Assembly: GCA_031769625.1 (NCBI GenBank)
Contig: JAUIMM010000113.1
Coordinates: 18,338,501-18,402,500, forward strand
Length of the DNA: 64,000 nucleotides
Direction of reading: 5' to 3'
From: Taudactylus pleione
Taxonomy: Eukaryota; Chordata; Amphibia; Anura; Myobatrachidae
The stretch's first letter is position 1. The number at the start of each line of letters is the position of its first letter. Position numbers and translations under genes: made by a program. Positions 23,426-35,866 of the stretch are shown here, one piece after another. Under the pieces are notes generated by a model that worked only from the letters and a program-made list of their open reading frames with translations, made no database searches and had not been told where the DNA came from.

Positions 23426-24650
23426 CTAGTACAAACTTTTAAGAAACAAGTTTGTAAAGCAGTGGGAGTCCAGCCCCTGGCATTGAAGGCTTCCAGAGAC
23501 TGACAAAACTTTCTTCATGTGACCACAGATGTATTGACTCATGGTGTTGCAGGGATGAATTCTTCAAAAACTGCAGGGATGCCTTGAACTAAACATTCAT
23601 TTTCTGTTTCTACTGGATAGGGGAGAGATTGTTGAGTAAAAAATTTAGCTGAAGTTGCCGTTTAATGGTGAATACAGCATACACTCTATCTGAAGGATTT
23701 TGCACAATGCTCTACTGGATTTAGTTATTCCTAGTAACACATTAACTTTCCTAATTTGGGGAAATGTTCTCATAGCAACATCTCCACTTCCCCTATTCTG
23801 CTAAAGGGGATGAAAAAAAACATTCAGTCATTTTCAAAAACGAACTCCGAGTCAGGTGTAGCTTTCTATGAATTATTATAATTGCAAGCTTCATTTGTAC
23901 TTCACTTTGTATTACAGGACAGCACACAAACTGTCCACCAGCCAATGGAAGGAGAGTCAGTTCAGAGTGTCCCTTGCTTAATGCGGATTAGATGCACAAG
24001 CGCTCTTATTTTTACTGAGAGGTGTAGAAATAATTACTTAAATAAGATAAATGGGTGGATAAGGCTCAATTACAGGGGAGTTCCATGCTTTATTGGACCA
24101 TGCATTGCTTTTCTTTACAGTTATTCTCTGTCACAAGAAATCAAGAGTCTTCCACATACATAAAGTGAGGTGCACGTTACATTGTTAAGTTGCACAAGAA
24201 TTGGGGTGATCTGAAAGTGGTAGACATTTGGATTTTGTTATATTTTTCACCATGCCAACCTGCAATACTGTGTAACAGATTATTTTTACATAAGAGTTTC
24301 TAAAGACTGCAAAGTAGGAGTGGACCTTGGAATGCGATTGGCACACGTTCCGAGGGAAACTTCAAAGCACACTTTTGCTTCAATATGACAGATATATTTG
24401 GTAATAACTGACCTTTCTTAGCAACATTTATAAATCTTGGGAAGAAAATGATTGTTTCCATGGTTACCGCTGTAGCAATATTTTGTTCTGAGGTTTCAAC
24501 AGGGGATTTCAGGCAGAAGTGCTATGCAAGCATCAATATAAATTCCAGTACATTTTGGAACCCCTCATAATAATTGTAATTAGGCAAAGTCATTTCTGTG
24601 TGTTGTTTCCATTTAAAGGTAAATAATTAAATTTAAGAAGAAGTCAATTT

Positions 24651-24682
24651 GGGGGTGCCATTTACTTGGAAATGGCACCCCC
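24651..24682. repeat. perfect 13-bp stem hairpin
   Basis: GGGGGTGCCATTT pairs perfectly with AAATGGCACCCCC around a 6-base loop (ACTTGG). It is isolated in AT-rich sequence. It may be a compact relic of a foldback element; the stem is too short for a typical microRNA precursor. Confidence 0.85.
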
Positions 24683-25241
24683 AAGAATCTCTATTTAAAA
24701 TGAACAAAGTAACACAATGAAACTTTGGTGCTTGGATAATAGGCTTCATAGTGATGGAGAAAGTTGGTAGATCACTAGAACTGTAGGAGCTGGAGATAGG
24801 GTGGAGGTGGATTGCAGATAAAACTTAATTTTTAGATGGATTTGCCCTTAACAAAGTTTAAGATGTTGTTGCTCTTATAAGGATAGGTATAGTATAGTAT
24901 AGTATATTAGAACTAGATTATTAAATTCTAGCACATAAAATGTTCTAAAAATGCACCATATAGTGCTTTTTGGCACATCAACCTCTACTTGTCCACCTGA
25001 TGCATTTCAGAATACACTGTACTTTCCAGTCTTCGGAAATTCCACAGTAAAAGTTGTCTATGCCTACATTTGCAGATTGATGGATACCACCTTAAATGCG
25101 CACGATGGAAATACTAACCCGTCCAACTTAATAACCCTTTAGGAACATTTCTTCATTACATCAGAACTTCCCCATACTTCCCTTAACAAATATACTGCTT
25201 TATTTTGCCTAATTTATATGCTAAGTATTTCACAAGGGTAA

Positions 25242-25269
25242 GTGTGTGTGTGTGTGTGTGTGTGTGTGT
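25242..25269 (+). repeat. (GT)n microsatellite
   Basis: About 14 perfect GT units. Confidence 0.95.
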
Positions 25270-25713
25270 CTAAGTCTCTGTATCACATTGGGCAGAGTAT
25301 GCCTGAAAATGCAATATTGGAAGGTGTAAAATGCAGTGGATCACCCCATGAAATGTACTTTCTTACCTCCTGCAACAGAAATGAGAGAATATTTAGGAAC
25401 TATTCAACAAGATATTTGCACAATTCCATGAATGTTTATTTCTGGCGGTACTTGGCCTTAAGATTTCCTCGTCCTTCATAGTCATCTTATTCATAGACTG
25501 TAAATTCTGCAGAATGCAAATGTTCAAATATAATGGAAAATGATATTCTATAGCATTGCTAAGAAATATCAGAACAATGAGTGAATCAAAGCTCATTTAC
25601 ATAATCCCATCCCTGCAAAATTAAATCTGATTCTTCCGTTTATATGAAAAAAATATCCAAATTGTGGAAGTAATGAACTTGAGCAGTCCACCACCTACCA
25701 TTGTATATTCCTA

Positions 25714-25845
25714 CAGTGGTAGCAGTGCTTCAGCTCAGTGTTGAGCCCATGGGTTTAAGTCTGACTTGGGTGATATCTGCAAGAGGGTTGTGTTTATTCA
25801 CCCTGTGTTTTGGTGGGGTTTTCTGGTTCTCCAATTTCTTATCAT
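25714..25845 (+). mobile_element. diverged SINE 5' part
   Basis: The order of GTGGTAGCAGTGCTTCAG, a GGGTTTAAGTCTGAC B-box-like part, and a CACCCTGTGTTTTGGTGGGG body resembles the 5' half of the SINE seen on the opposite strand at 4013-4276. It is heavily mutated. Confidence 0.5.
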
Positions 25846-26303
25846 GAGACAAAGACATTGATAGGGTGTTTGACTTCTAACTAAAAATGTCACTAAAATG
25901 AGTGGTGGAAATTTGGACTGTAAGTTCTTTTAACCTATACAAAATATATTAGAAATATATTCCTTGGGAAAAAACTCTAAAGGAATAGAAATGCGTTGGC
26001 ATGCTCTGAATGTTGGGGAACTCTTTCACGACTACATGAGAGATTTATTTAAGATGACAATAATTGAACTCTTCACCTTAAGACGTCTATCTGTGTATTA
26101 TATCCTGATGTTCAAGCCTAGTAATGTTAGAAGCAATTATTATACCTCACTTGAGGTTTGTTGTTTGAGTAAATAGTACATGATGTACTGTATATTAGTA
26201 AATTAAATTCATTATGAAAAAATGAAAAGTTAGACTGAAAAAAGTTTTACTTTTCAATTAGTTCTACTAAGGACTTTCCATATATGTGTTTGTGTGCGTG
26301 CAT

Positions 26304-26304
<1 letters not shown>

Positions 26305-26334
<30 letters not shown>
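26305..26334 (+). repeat. (TG)n microsatellite
   Basis: About 15 TG units, preceded by imperfect TGTGCGTG sequence. Confidence 0.95.
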
Positions 26335-26988
26335 ATAGCTGGTACTACTGTGTCTAAAACTGTATTAAAAAAACCTAGTTTATTTATTTTATTTATTCTC
26401 TCTGTATAAATAATGCCAGTAGTACATGTACTGCACATAGAAAGGGACCACATTTGAAAAACCATTAAGTAAAACATTTTCCTCATTCCACATTTGGTCG
26501 TGAAAGTTTGCAAGTTCTACTGGCGGAATGTTGGCCTCCAGTGTTCCTAGTCCTACATGAACCACACAAGACAGTAGAATGAATTGATAGTTGTTGTCCC
26601 AGCTTATTCATGGACACTTAATTCCACAACATAGGATAATCAAAATACAGTGCAGAATGGGCATTACACTAAACGGAAAAGAAAGAATCAACCAATGTAT
26701 TGTGTTGTATGCAAAACGGACTTTGTGTAGGATTTTGGCAAAATTTTGCTCATCTTCAGTGGCAGGCTGTCATTTGTGTGGCAATATATTTGTCCCATGG
26801 GATATAATTAAGGTAACTGTATTTAATTGTATAATTTAAGGGATTTTTCTTGTTTTTGTTTTGTTTTTGGCTGTGCCTGTTAATGCCTGTAGCCAAAAAG
26901 GACATAAGATGTCGTTCTGTGCCCAAGTGGAGAATTTGGCCCAATGTGGTCAGGGATTTTTACCATTTTGGCAATTACTGATGACTAA

Positions 26989-27591
26989 GGGCCTAATTCA
27001 GAGCCGCTCGCTCACGCTGTGCGTTCGCAAGTAGCCCAATGTTCTGCGTACGCGCATGCTTCGTTCTGTGCGTGCGCGAACTACACACTGTGATCGCAAC
27101 CCTCTCGCTCACCCAGCAAAGGCAGACCAGGGTAATGAGTGACAGGAGAGGCCGTTTGTGGGTGGTAACAGGGGCAGGACACTAATAACGGGGGGTTGGA
27201 GATGCGAACACAGGCGTGCCTGAGTGTTTCAACGCCATTTTAGAGGCGTGCATAATTAACAGACAGCGTCATAGTACACGTCACTTGCCTTTTGTTTACA
27301 CTGATTTCCTCGCAATGCTTGTGGTAGGGTAAAGCAACCGCAAGCACTGCGTTAGCATCCAAAGGTGCTTGATGTACCAATGTTTTAATACACTTCCTGG
27401 AGATGATGTGTGCTGGTGGGCGGTTCTGCCTGTGTGATTGGGCATACGCCCAGACAAAGTGGCCGCTCGCTAAGACATGGTGCCCATGCTTATGCCTTGG
27501 CGAGCGTTCACTTCCGGTGGCGTTACTTTGACAAATTTGCATATGCATCCAGCGAGCGTACACAGATAGCGAGCGGGTCTTAATCAGGCCC
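26989..27591. mobile_element. PIF/Harbinger-like MITE with TAA duplication
   Basis: The ends GGGCCTAATTCAGAGCCGCT and, inverted, GGGCCTGATTAAGACCCGCT then share CGCT. TAA flanks both sides (26986-26988 and 27592-27594), the 3-bp target expected of PIF/Harbinger elements. The interior is CpG-rich relative to its surroundings (many GCG and CGAGCG words) and codes for nothing recognisable. Confidence 0.8.
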
Positions 27592-27594
27592 TAA

Positions 27595-29227
27595 GGTCCA
27601 TTCACAGGCTGATTTACAACATGCAAAAAAAAATTCTCATGGTATACTGTGCATTTGTGCTAATTTACTTAAGAAACACACATATTTTTGTGTCAAGCAA
27701 ATCCACTATGGAGTGTGCAGTTTGAATCTTCTGAGAGTAGGAGCTGAAAGATTTGAGACATTTTTAGCTATGTGCTGCCTTTAGTAGACTCATGCACCTT
27801 ATATTGTAATTGACATGCAAATTGCATGCAAAAATTGATATAGCCCGCTGTCTCTTTTTACAGACAGCACCTACCAGATTGCAGGGACTAACCCAAAATG
27901 GCAGTCCCTAGGAGAGACTTCACCAAGATGGCCACCAATAGGATTTCATACAGCCTTTACTGGAAGCTCCAGGGAGTGGTTGACCGAATAAGGGGATGGT
28001 GCCAATCCAACAGCAGAGGGAGAGCAGGGGGCTGGCTGTCAGGGAGAAACCAGACCTTCCTGGCAGCTGTGAGGGCAGAGGTGGCAAGTGCTTCAAGCTG
28101 CATCACATAAGCTTGCATAGAGACACTGAAGATAACTGAAGAGCAGTCTTGCAGATCTGAGGAGTGTGATTATTTGGGAGAGCTCAGCCAGTATTTGAGA
28201 TAGTGGGCACTTGAAAGGAGGCTCTGGTGAATCATGTGTGACCAGAGAATAACGTCCGGCAAGAGAGGAGAAGAGAGCTGCTAACAATGCCATTCCTATG
28301 TTGTGGAACAGAAAAGTGCACCCCTACATCTGTAAATGACACTCACACCTGTGCACATTACAGACAGTATCAGATAAAGTATCTGACTGTATTAGAAGGA
28401 TAGACACATATTAGTCAATTCCTACCAGGTCTGAAAGCACACATCCTTCTGTGATCCAAGCTATTAGCATCAGAGACTTAACAAGAGAGTTGAAGTTATC
28501 TACATGCAAGCCAATGGTACCCAACGAAACTGTAAGCTTTCTATCTTACAATAATTGTGTTATTAGCGTATGATGATTATTACCTGCATGAATTGCTGAG
28601 ATAATGCTGTGATAAGAGAAATATAGTGACATTTTTGACAATACCAAAAGGTATGTTCAGGCTCGGACTGGGCTGGTGGGGATTCAGGAAAATCCCCTGT
28701 GGGCCCCGGTGATTTATGGCCACACCCACTATTGCAGGAAGGCGTGGCCTAGCTCCTGTAACCAGCACCATTATTTTCACATGCGGTCAGTAAGTGGCGA
28801 ATGCCGAATTACTGGCTTCTTCTCAAGCCACTGATTCCAGAAGATGGAATCAGTGGTGATGCCACGGGGGAGGAGCTTACCACAGGTGCTCACTTCTAAA
28901 GCTCGGGGGAAGGGGGGGTGTCAATGCGATTGGGCAGGCAGCGGGCTGTAGTACATTAATATACTGTTGTACAGCAGCAGCTGCACTCTGCTGATCCAGC
29001 ACATTACACTGATTCCAGCGTGATGTCAGCGGGGAGAGGAGCCCAGTCACAGACGAGCCTGGAAAAGAACATGAATCCATTGAGCCTCATCATATGCACC
29101 TGGCAGCCTGAATGGCCTTAAGACAATAAGGTTAGTAATTAAAGGAATAAAGAGTGGACTCAGGAGGAAATATTTGATTTTAAATTTATTTGGCTAGTTA
29201 TAAAAAAAAACAGGCAGTGGCTGCCTT
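27595..29227. other. noncoding stretch with GC-richer repeat-like parts
   Basis: At 27880-28310 a GC-richer block (AAGATGGCCACC, GGGAGAGCTCAGCC) could be old retroelement leader sequence, but no protein motif is present. At about 28656-28760 a segment with GGCTCGGACTGGGCTGGTGG and GGGCCCCGGTG resembles dispersed frog repeats. No supported gene. Confidence 0.4.
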
Positions 29228-29870
29228 TCAAGTCTGCCCCTCTCATTCAGCCTGCTCCCTCTCATCCAGCCAGCCCCCTCTCATCCAGCCTGCCCCTCTC
29301 ATCCAACTTGCCCCCTCTCATCCAGCATGCCCCTCTCATCCAGCCTGCTCCCTGTCATCCAGCCAGCCCCCTCTCATCCAGCCTGCTCCCTGTTATCCAG
29401 CATGCCCCCTCTCATCCAGCATGCTCCCTGTCATCCAGCCAGCCCCCTCTCATCCAGCCTGCCCCTCTCATCCAGCCTGCCCCTCTCATCCAACTTGCAC
29501 CCTCTCATCCATCCTGCCCCCTGTCAATCAGCCAGCCCACTCTCATCCAGCCTGCTCCCTGTCATCCAGCCAGCCCCCTCTCATCCAACCTGCCCCCTCT
29601 CATCCAACCTGCCCCCTCTCATCCAACCTGCTCCCTCTCATCCAGCCAGCCCCCTCTCATCTAGCCTGCTCCCTGTCATCCAGCCAGCCCCCTCTCATCC
29701 AGCCTGCTCCCTGTCATCCAGCCAGCCCCCTCTCATCCAGCCTGCTCCCTTTCATCCAGCCTGCCCCCTCTCATCCAGCCTGCCCCTCTCATCCAGCCTG
29801 CTCCACTCATTCCAGCCTGCCCCCTCTCATTCCAGCCTACTCCTCTCATTCAGTCTGACTACTCTACTTG
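29228..29870 (+). repeat. C-rich 19-20-bp minisatellite
   Basis: About 30 units are built on CTCTCATCCAGCCTGCCCC, with variants CCCTGTCATCCAGCCAGCC and CATCCAACCTG. The motif has no stop in any plus-strand frame, so three overlapping Pro/Ser/Leu-rich frames appear. They are by-products of the repeat. Strand asymmetry is extreme (C and T on plus). Confidence 0.95.
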
Positions 29871-30079
29871 TGCAGCATGTCCTCACTACTTGTTTAGTCC
29901 ACTCCCACTCCTCATCCAGCTGCCCTCACTTGGAGAAAGATACATTACAATGAGCACTTTAAAATTTGCACAGGACAGTATGTTCCATTGTTAATCGGAG
30001 GCACAGACATCTTGTTAAAAGTGTGTGCTGTAAATGCGTACTAGCAGGGGGACCCTGTGCCCTCTGTGGCCTTATCTTA

Positions 30080-30336
30080 TGCTGGGTACACACTTAGTGA
30101 TGTGTACCGGACAATATATAATCATTGAGCGATGTAATCAAAGACGGAACAATCCCTTGTTCCGTCCTTCATTACCTGCAACGGCGCCGCATGCAGGACG
30201 GCCAACCAGATGATAACACATGTGACCACAGGAGTGTGCAGATAGTACGTACACACTGGATGATCTAGCCAATATGTTGTTCTGATTCGTCCAGAAACAA
30301 CATATCGGGCCGACATCGTCCTAGTGTGTACCCAGC
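30080..30336. mobile_element. MITE with GCTGGGTACACACT ends
   Basis: The left GCTGGGTACACACTTAG and the right, inverted, GCTGGGTACACACTAGGA bracket about 257 bp. TTA stands near both edges. An internal hairpin ATATGTTGTTCTG/CAGAAACAACATAT is at about 30272-30305. It shares its terminal GTACACACT core with the elements at 35198 and 56676. Confidence 0.75.
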
Positions 30337-30388
30337 TTAAAACCTGTCAGAGAAAGTTGGAGAAAAAGGTGGAAAAAACATAGAGACT

Positions 30389-30582
30389 GAGGGACTTATG
30401 TAATAGGTTGTGAACTGCAGCCGCTGGGCGAATTCCTTTGATTCTTCCCGTATTTTAAAAGCGGCAATCATTTTAACCCAGCTTGGTTTTGCCCTTAAAA
30501 AGATTTGCCCCTTTAAAAATACATGAAGACTCGCAGGAGTTCCCGCAATGGCTGCAGTTCCCAACCTATTACATAAGCCTCA
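30389..30582. mobile_element. 194-bp MITE with long inverted ends
   Basis: The end word CTTATGTAATAGGTTG and the following GAACTGCAGCC are mirrored at 30551-30580 with very few mismatches. The interior is short and noncoding. Confidence 0.8.
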
Positions 30583-30799
30583 TGGAAAGAGAAGAGAAAG
30601 GGAGACACTGGAGAGAGGATCAGGGGGAATGAAAGGAAAGACAGAGGGGACAACAAGCCAGAAACCACCTTCAGTTTCTTTATATTTCTGACTCAACACT
30701 TTATAGAAATATTATGCTGTTATGTTGGACAGAACTAACATGTGATAAGAGAAAACAGATGCCTTCATTTCAGTACATGTAATGTGCTAGTGGCAGGGG

Positions 30800-30852
30800 A
30801 AATAGATTGTAAGCTCTACTGGGTTAGGAACTGATGTGTCTGAATTATGATA
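30800..30852 (+). mobile_element. SINE 3'-part fragment
   Basis: GATTGTAAGCTCTACTGGG and GGAACTGATGTG correspond to the 3' half of the SINE at 4013-4276, here on the plus strand. Confidence 0.55.
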
Positions 30853-31092
30853 CTCATAGAAATATAAAAAATTAGCAGTCCAAATAGCTTACCAGGCCCA
30901 TGTACTGTGTCACAGCGGATAAAAAGGCCAGAAATCAAGTAGCTAGATATTTTTTTTATTTTTGAGCGCCCGTCAAAGGCCATAATGTTGTAAAGGAAGT
31001 ATAGTGAAAACAGAGAAAGGCAGAACAGTCCAGACAGGCTCATGTCTGCCCACTGGGTTACCAGCGAATTCATCAGTGGGTCCTATCGCATA

Positions 31093-31845
31093 AGGGCAGG
31101 GTCAGACTAGCACACAGGGGTACAGGGGAAATCCCTGGTGGGAACCACACTCTCCTCTAGGGATCAGGTTCTAGATTGTGCATTTAAATTATACATTGTC
31201 ACTCGTTTAGATAGTCAGTTACATAGTGGAGCATGAACATGGATGTATATTGGTGCTTGGTTTATTTCTATGGAAATTATGCCAAGATTTGCCCTCCTGC
31301 CAAAATAACCTTTAAAATATAGCATATTGCAGACTTATGAATGAAGTTGTAAAAACAACATGTTCATCCTAGTAGTAATAACTTTGATTGTTAAACCATT
31401 GTATAGTGACATGTATTTGGCCTTTACTAATGCAGTTCTTATTGAGTTTTAGACACTGGCCGGTGTATACGATGGTCTACTGTAATATATAGTGTATGTT
31501 AATGTGGTATATATAGATAGGATCACCAGCACAAGCTTTATTATTATACATATGTTACATTATACAGCTCTCCCAGGACTATGGTGGATTTACTCTAATG
31601 CATAATCTGGTACATTATCATGCATGCACTATCAGTATTTACTATATATATTTATAAAGGGGCACTAGACCATGCACTGTAGTATTCATGTTGTCTGCAG
31701 GCTTTGTCTTTTCTATTGGTAGGCCAAGGCTCTGTAGTGATTGGCCACACCCCCTGCAGTGGCTAGCCATACCCCATAAGGTTGGGCCCCTACCACTGCA
31801 TTCCCTGATAGGCCCTTAATGCCCCAGTCTGACACTGGGTGTGTT
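31093..31845. mobile_element. possible DNA element with inverted ends
   Basis: GTCAGACTAGCACACAGGGG near the left and, inverted, GTCAGACTGGGGCATTAAGG near the right are similar at their outer parts. The interior has CCACACCCCCTGCAGTGG. The match is weak, and these could be two unrelated repeat fragments. Confidence 0.3.
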
Positions 31846-31865
31846 TAAACTGTAAAGTTGGAGTA

Positions 31866-32347
31866 CAGATTTGTTCTCATACAAAATTGCTGCAGATGCA
31901 CCAAACAGTCCTTCACGGCACGCCGAGCATCTTTTTCACTTGAATGTGCATCTTAGTTGCAGAAACTAGACAATCAGAGGCGGCAAAACCGCTTCACTAG
32001 ACTGCACTGATGAATTTCATATGCAACATTTGCACATCTGTGTGCGAATGAGACGGAATCTGTATATGAAGTGCTACGAAGTAGCGCCCACGGCATTTTC
32101 TCACACCAAATTCCATTGTGCTTTATACGCGACTTTGTACGTGTTTAAAACTAATTTCAGTGAGGTGAAAGTCACAGCCCAGCATCTCTATTAAGTCTTG
32201 AGTGGTATTTTTCTGCATCTGCGATGTAACTATGACGCATAATTTAAAGAAAATAACACTACACTACACCACTCAGCAGTGCTCAGTCATACCAGGCATC
32301 TCATGCCGTGTGGCGTATTTTGGCTTCATGTATGAGGACTCATCTGT
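31866..32347. mobile_element. TACAGATG-ended element, copy 1 of 3
   Basis: The inverted ends are TACAGATTTGTTCTCATAC and, from the right, TACAGATGAGTCCTCATAC. The internal phrase ACATTTGCACATCTGTGTGC then GAATGAGAC recurs in diverged form at 35600-35630 and 38378-38410, defining a local family. No coding frame. Confidence 0.65.
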
Positions 32348-32628
32348 ATTACTATATCCAGTGCTGTAGGCTTGTAGGAAAATACATAAGTTACCTTTAG
32401 AGAGGGATTACCCTGTTTAGCCAGATTAGCTAATCATACGTGCTTCTCACTGGTATAGTATTAGACTTGTGAATCAAACTACTATAGTTTAACGTTACTT
32501 TAGTTAAAGAGTATTTGAGAGTGTAATGCTTACATTTGTGTTAACCTTTTTGTGCCTTAAGCTACTGCTCCATGTCTATACTATATGGGTATTTATTATA
32601 TACTTGTTACATGGTTTTGCAACATTTA

Positions 32629-33960
32629 GGGGGGAAGTCAATTAGACGTGATAAACCAAAAACTTAACGTCGGAGAAGTTTTCGCACAATTTGCATGTTT
32701 TGGTGCGATATTTTTGTATCTTTTGTCTATGCACTGCAGCTTTTCGCACTATCCAATTATAAAATACAGGTGAATTTATGGAAATCTGTCTGTACCCCTT
32801 AAAACTAAGAACTGACATAGGTAATCAATTTAGAAGAGGCCATAATAAAATTATTAGGGGTTCTTAAATTGTGGAATAATCATAAAAAGCTATTTTATTT
32901 TATTTTTTTTTACAAAATGTTGAAATTAAATTGGGGATACACTAAAATGGGTGCAAGTATATTTTTGAGTCCAAAAAGTGCACTTTTAAAAAATTTTAAA
33001 AATGCACCAGATGCAGCCACTTGCAATGTTTAAAACACATGTCCCATCCATACAGCCCCCCCAAATTCCTGACCCAATACTATAAACCCATTTTCAAGTA
33101 CGTTTAATTTTTTCACCCCAAAATTGACGTAATTGTTGGCCAAATTAAGCTAATTAAGAAAAAATTGCCTAATTTGTCATTAGGGGGGGTGTCCAAGGGG
33201 TTCTGAACTAAGAGCCTGATTCATTAAGGATCACTATTGCAATTGCGGCTGCGATTACGCACGTAGGTCTGCTGCGAAAATATGCTAATGAATGCAAACG
33301 CAAAGCCGTCGCACAGCCAGCATAGAAACGCCCATTACCGCCCACTACCACTATCTCACATCCATAATATCTTGCAGTCCATCGAGTAACATCAGCCCCT
33401 CACGCACAATTACAGCAGGTCTGACCTTATTCAGAAATTGCTAACCTCATCACACGCAGTGAGTACTCAAGCTGCATATGCCGTCGCAGTGGCTAACTTA
33501 TGCACGCCCATGCAACAGCATTCAAATGGACTGGCATTTCTCCAACCACTCCCCCATCACCACCCCCAAATGCTAACCTCCCATTACTCACTCTGCGATG
33601 GCTTTCTTTCTGTGTGCGTGATCGCAAAGCAATCGCAATGCTACCTCACGCACATGCACTGCGATGCGTACACATGCGCAGTACACACCATCGACTGATC
33701 TGCGTACGCTGTTGCAGTTGCGATCCGTAATGAATCAGGCCCGAAGTCCTCACAGTTTTTATCAAAAATAAGGATTTTGCACAACTTTTCACCTGCTCTG
33801 AGATGGTAAAATCAGTTTCCTGGTTTTTGTCTATGTAGATTTCGCACATGCAAAGACTTCGACAATAGGATTGCACGATACACATTTTTGTATGAGAAGT
33901 TCGTATGTGCGAAAACTTTTCGCCAAACCATGGCATTTCGCTGCTAATTAAATCCGGCCC
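32629..33960. mobile_element. inverted-repeat element interrupted by another MITE
   Basis: The left GGGGGGAAGTCAATTAG and the right, inverted, GGGCCGGATTTAATTAG match at 12 of 17. TTA flanks both sides (32626-32628 and 33961-33963). The interior words GAAAACTTTTCGC and GAAGTTTTCGCAC are mirrored near both ends. A second element sits at 33212-33742. Confidence 0.65.
33212..33742. mobile_element. nested PIF/Harbinger-like MITE
   Basis: The ends GAGCCTGATTCATTAAGGAT and, inverted, GGGCCTGATTCATTACGGAT share 17 of 20 bases. TAA precedes the left end and GAA follows the right, consistent with a TAA duplication carrying one mutation. The interior is CpG-rich. Confidence 0.75.
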
Positions 33961-33963
33961 TTA

Positions 33964-35197
33964 TAGTTTTGTATAAAATGGACAGTGAAAAAGTTGACCA
34001 CCATTGCCTGTCTTCCTCATGCTAAATAAACGTGCCATGGTGGTTTTACCTTAACTGTGTGTCCCATGATAAATAAAGTTTGGGTTGTGCGGTGTGGGAG
34101 CAGAGATTTCCTGAGTCAATCTGTGGTGGACGAAGCCCCATTCATTACCATTTGATTGTCAAGACTCCAGCGCTGGCACTGCCAGAGGTAAGAGCTGAGA
34201 ATCAGACTACTGTACATATCCCTAATAACATACCATTATCCAGGTTACCTGTATGAAGGGCTTTACATTATGATTAACTTTACCTGTAAAGGTGTGTAAA
34301 GTTAAAATTAATTTTCTAAAATAGATCCAAGGGTTATAAAGGGTTGTTTGTATTAACTGACAGTAATTGGGAGTTGTCCTATACATTTCATTATTTGTCT
34401 GTTTTTGCCCTAATGTAGAAGTCGGCAGGTCTTTGAAGTGACTTTGCCGTACTTAACTCCATGCACATTTTCACGCAGTCCTGGAATCAGGCAAATGTTA
34501 AAGCGTCCCTATATTACGAAGACAGTTCTTACTGTGCACACATCTATGTGTAGGAGGGGTACAAACAGGTGATGCCAGTGCTGTCACATATTTGAAGTAA
34601 ACACAGCTGTAAAGAAGCTGACATTGAATCATTTAGTGTCTACCATTTAGCAGCTGGATTCACAGTGACGACATGATATAGCCAGTATTCCAATATCCAC
34701 TATACCCATCTCATCTCAGCCAAATGTTCTGTCTGACACGCCTAGCATCATCTGAGATGGGTATATGGGCTTACGTAGAATAAGTTTAATCTAATATGTA
34801 AATAATAGTAATGTAACACTCTATAAAGAATAGAATGTTATCAGCATGTACGCTGCTGACTTTAGTAAGTAAGTTTAGTAAGCCTGTGAGTAGTCCAGTG
34901 TGGCTGGATATCATACTGCACTGACCATATTCCATTTCTCAAGATAACAATCACAACAAATTGATAACTTTGTTCTGATGTTTATTTTGCCATAAAGAGT
35001 TTCTGGTTTGTACTAATTAGACAAAAAAAAAAATATATATATATATATATATATGGAAGTGTCATTTCTCATCTAGCCTCAATACACCATGCAGCATCAT
35101 ATGCTTGGCGTGAGTGTACTGCCTGGTCCTTTGAGACTCTGTTAGCATCGGGGGTCTTTTATTGCCCAAAATGAATCTATGTCACAATGCGATGCAA
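33964..35197. other. noncoding stretch with a hairpin
   Basis: TATACCCATCTCA (34701-34713) is mirrored perfectly at 34753-34765 across a 39-base loop. The AT run at 35030-35054 is a microsatellite. No gene recognised. Confidence 0.55.
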
Positions 35198-35564
35198 CTA
35201 AAGCTGTGTATACACTGACAGATATATTGGCCGATCAATTGATCGGCCAATGTATCTGCTGCCTGTCGGGCAGTGTGTACCCGCGATATGTCGGTGAACG
35301 TCGGCGTTCACCGACTAATCGCATTGGCTGTGCTGCAAAGCTGATGGACAATTATGTATGCAGACATATCTGTCCATCGGCAGGTGTGTACAGGCGGTCG
35401 GCAGACACAGCGGCAGCCGTGAGGAGGACTGCACACGCCCCTCGCCCACCGGGACACTCCCCCTGGTCCCCGGGACCTGCGGGCAGACACAGATTATGGC
35501 CGTTCAGTGTATACGAACAACCATCATCTGCAGATATATCTGTATAGTGTGTACCTACCTTTAG
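35198..35564. mobile_element. MITE with internal palindromes
   Basis: CTAAAG at the left is followed by ACACTGACAGATATAT. The right end inverted is CTAAAGGTAGGTACACACTA then ACAGATATAT. Inside are a 24-bp perfect palindrome (35227-35250, TTGGCCGATCAA and its complement) and a 10-bp stem GTCGGTGAAC/GTTCACCGAC at 35290-35315. Confidence 0.8.
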
Positions 35565-35569
35565 ATGTA

Positions 35570-35866
35570 CCAGGAGACTGTGCTGATTAATTTGATATGT
35601 GACACTTGTATATCTGTGTGCGACTGAGACTGACAATGGAACTTGGTGTGGAAAAAAGCTGCGACCGCTGCATCATAGCTCAAGTGTCGAATATCAAATC
35701 AATCAGTGCAGTCTCCTGGTGCATCCTAGTCACATCGCATTGGTGCATTTTCAGCGAAAAAGACGCAAATAAGACGCCTGATGCTAGCAGAGTCTCACAA
35801 GACCAGATCCAGAAGGGCCTGTTTGGCGCGACTGCAGCAAAGACGAGTGATTACACATCTGTATAT
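35570..35866 (-). mobile_element. TACAGATG-ended element, copy 2 of 3
   Basis: It carries ACACTTGTATATCTGTGTGC then GACTGAGAC, matching copies at 31866 and 38219. The outer word ATACAGATGTGTAATC is on the reverse strand at its right edge. It appears shorter than the other copies and may be truncated by the MITE to its left. Confidence 0.55.

Larger units (their letters stand above)
23426..26985. other. noncoding stretch, no gene recognised
   Basis: This is AT-rich sequence with microsatellites and one hairpin listed separately. TAGTA runs at about 24887-24904 form a minor pentamer-like repeat. Confidence 0.5.

Noticed and set aside
24651..24682. microRNA precursor
   Set aside because: The paired stem is only 13 bp with no extension into the flanks. 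A precursor needs roughly 25-35 paired bases.
27898..28110. 70-residue frame starting in an AAAATGGCAGTC context
   Set aside because: The start context is fair, but the peptide has no recognisable domain and the block looks like old repeat sequence.
29190..29953. Proline/serine-rich proteins of 208-222 residues
   Set aside because: All three frames are open because the 19-20-bp motif lacks stops. No start context or flanking coding signal.
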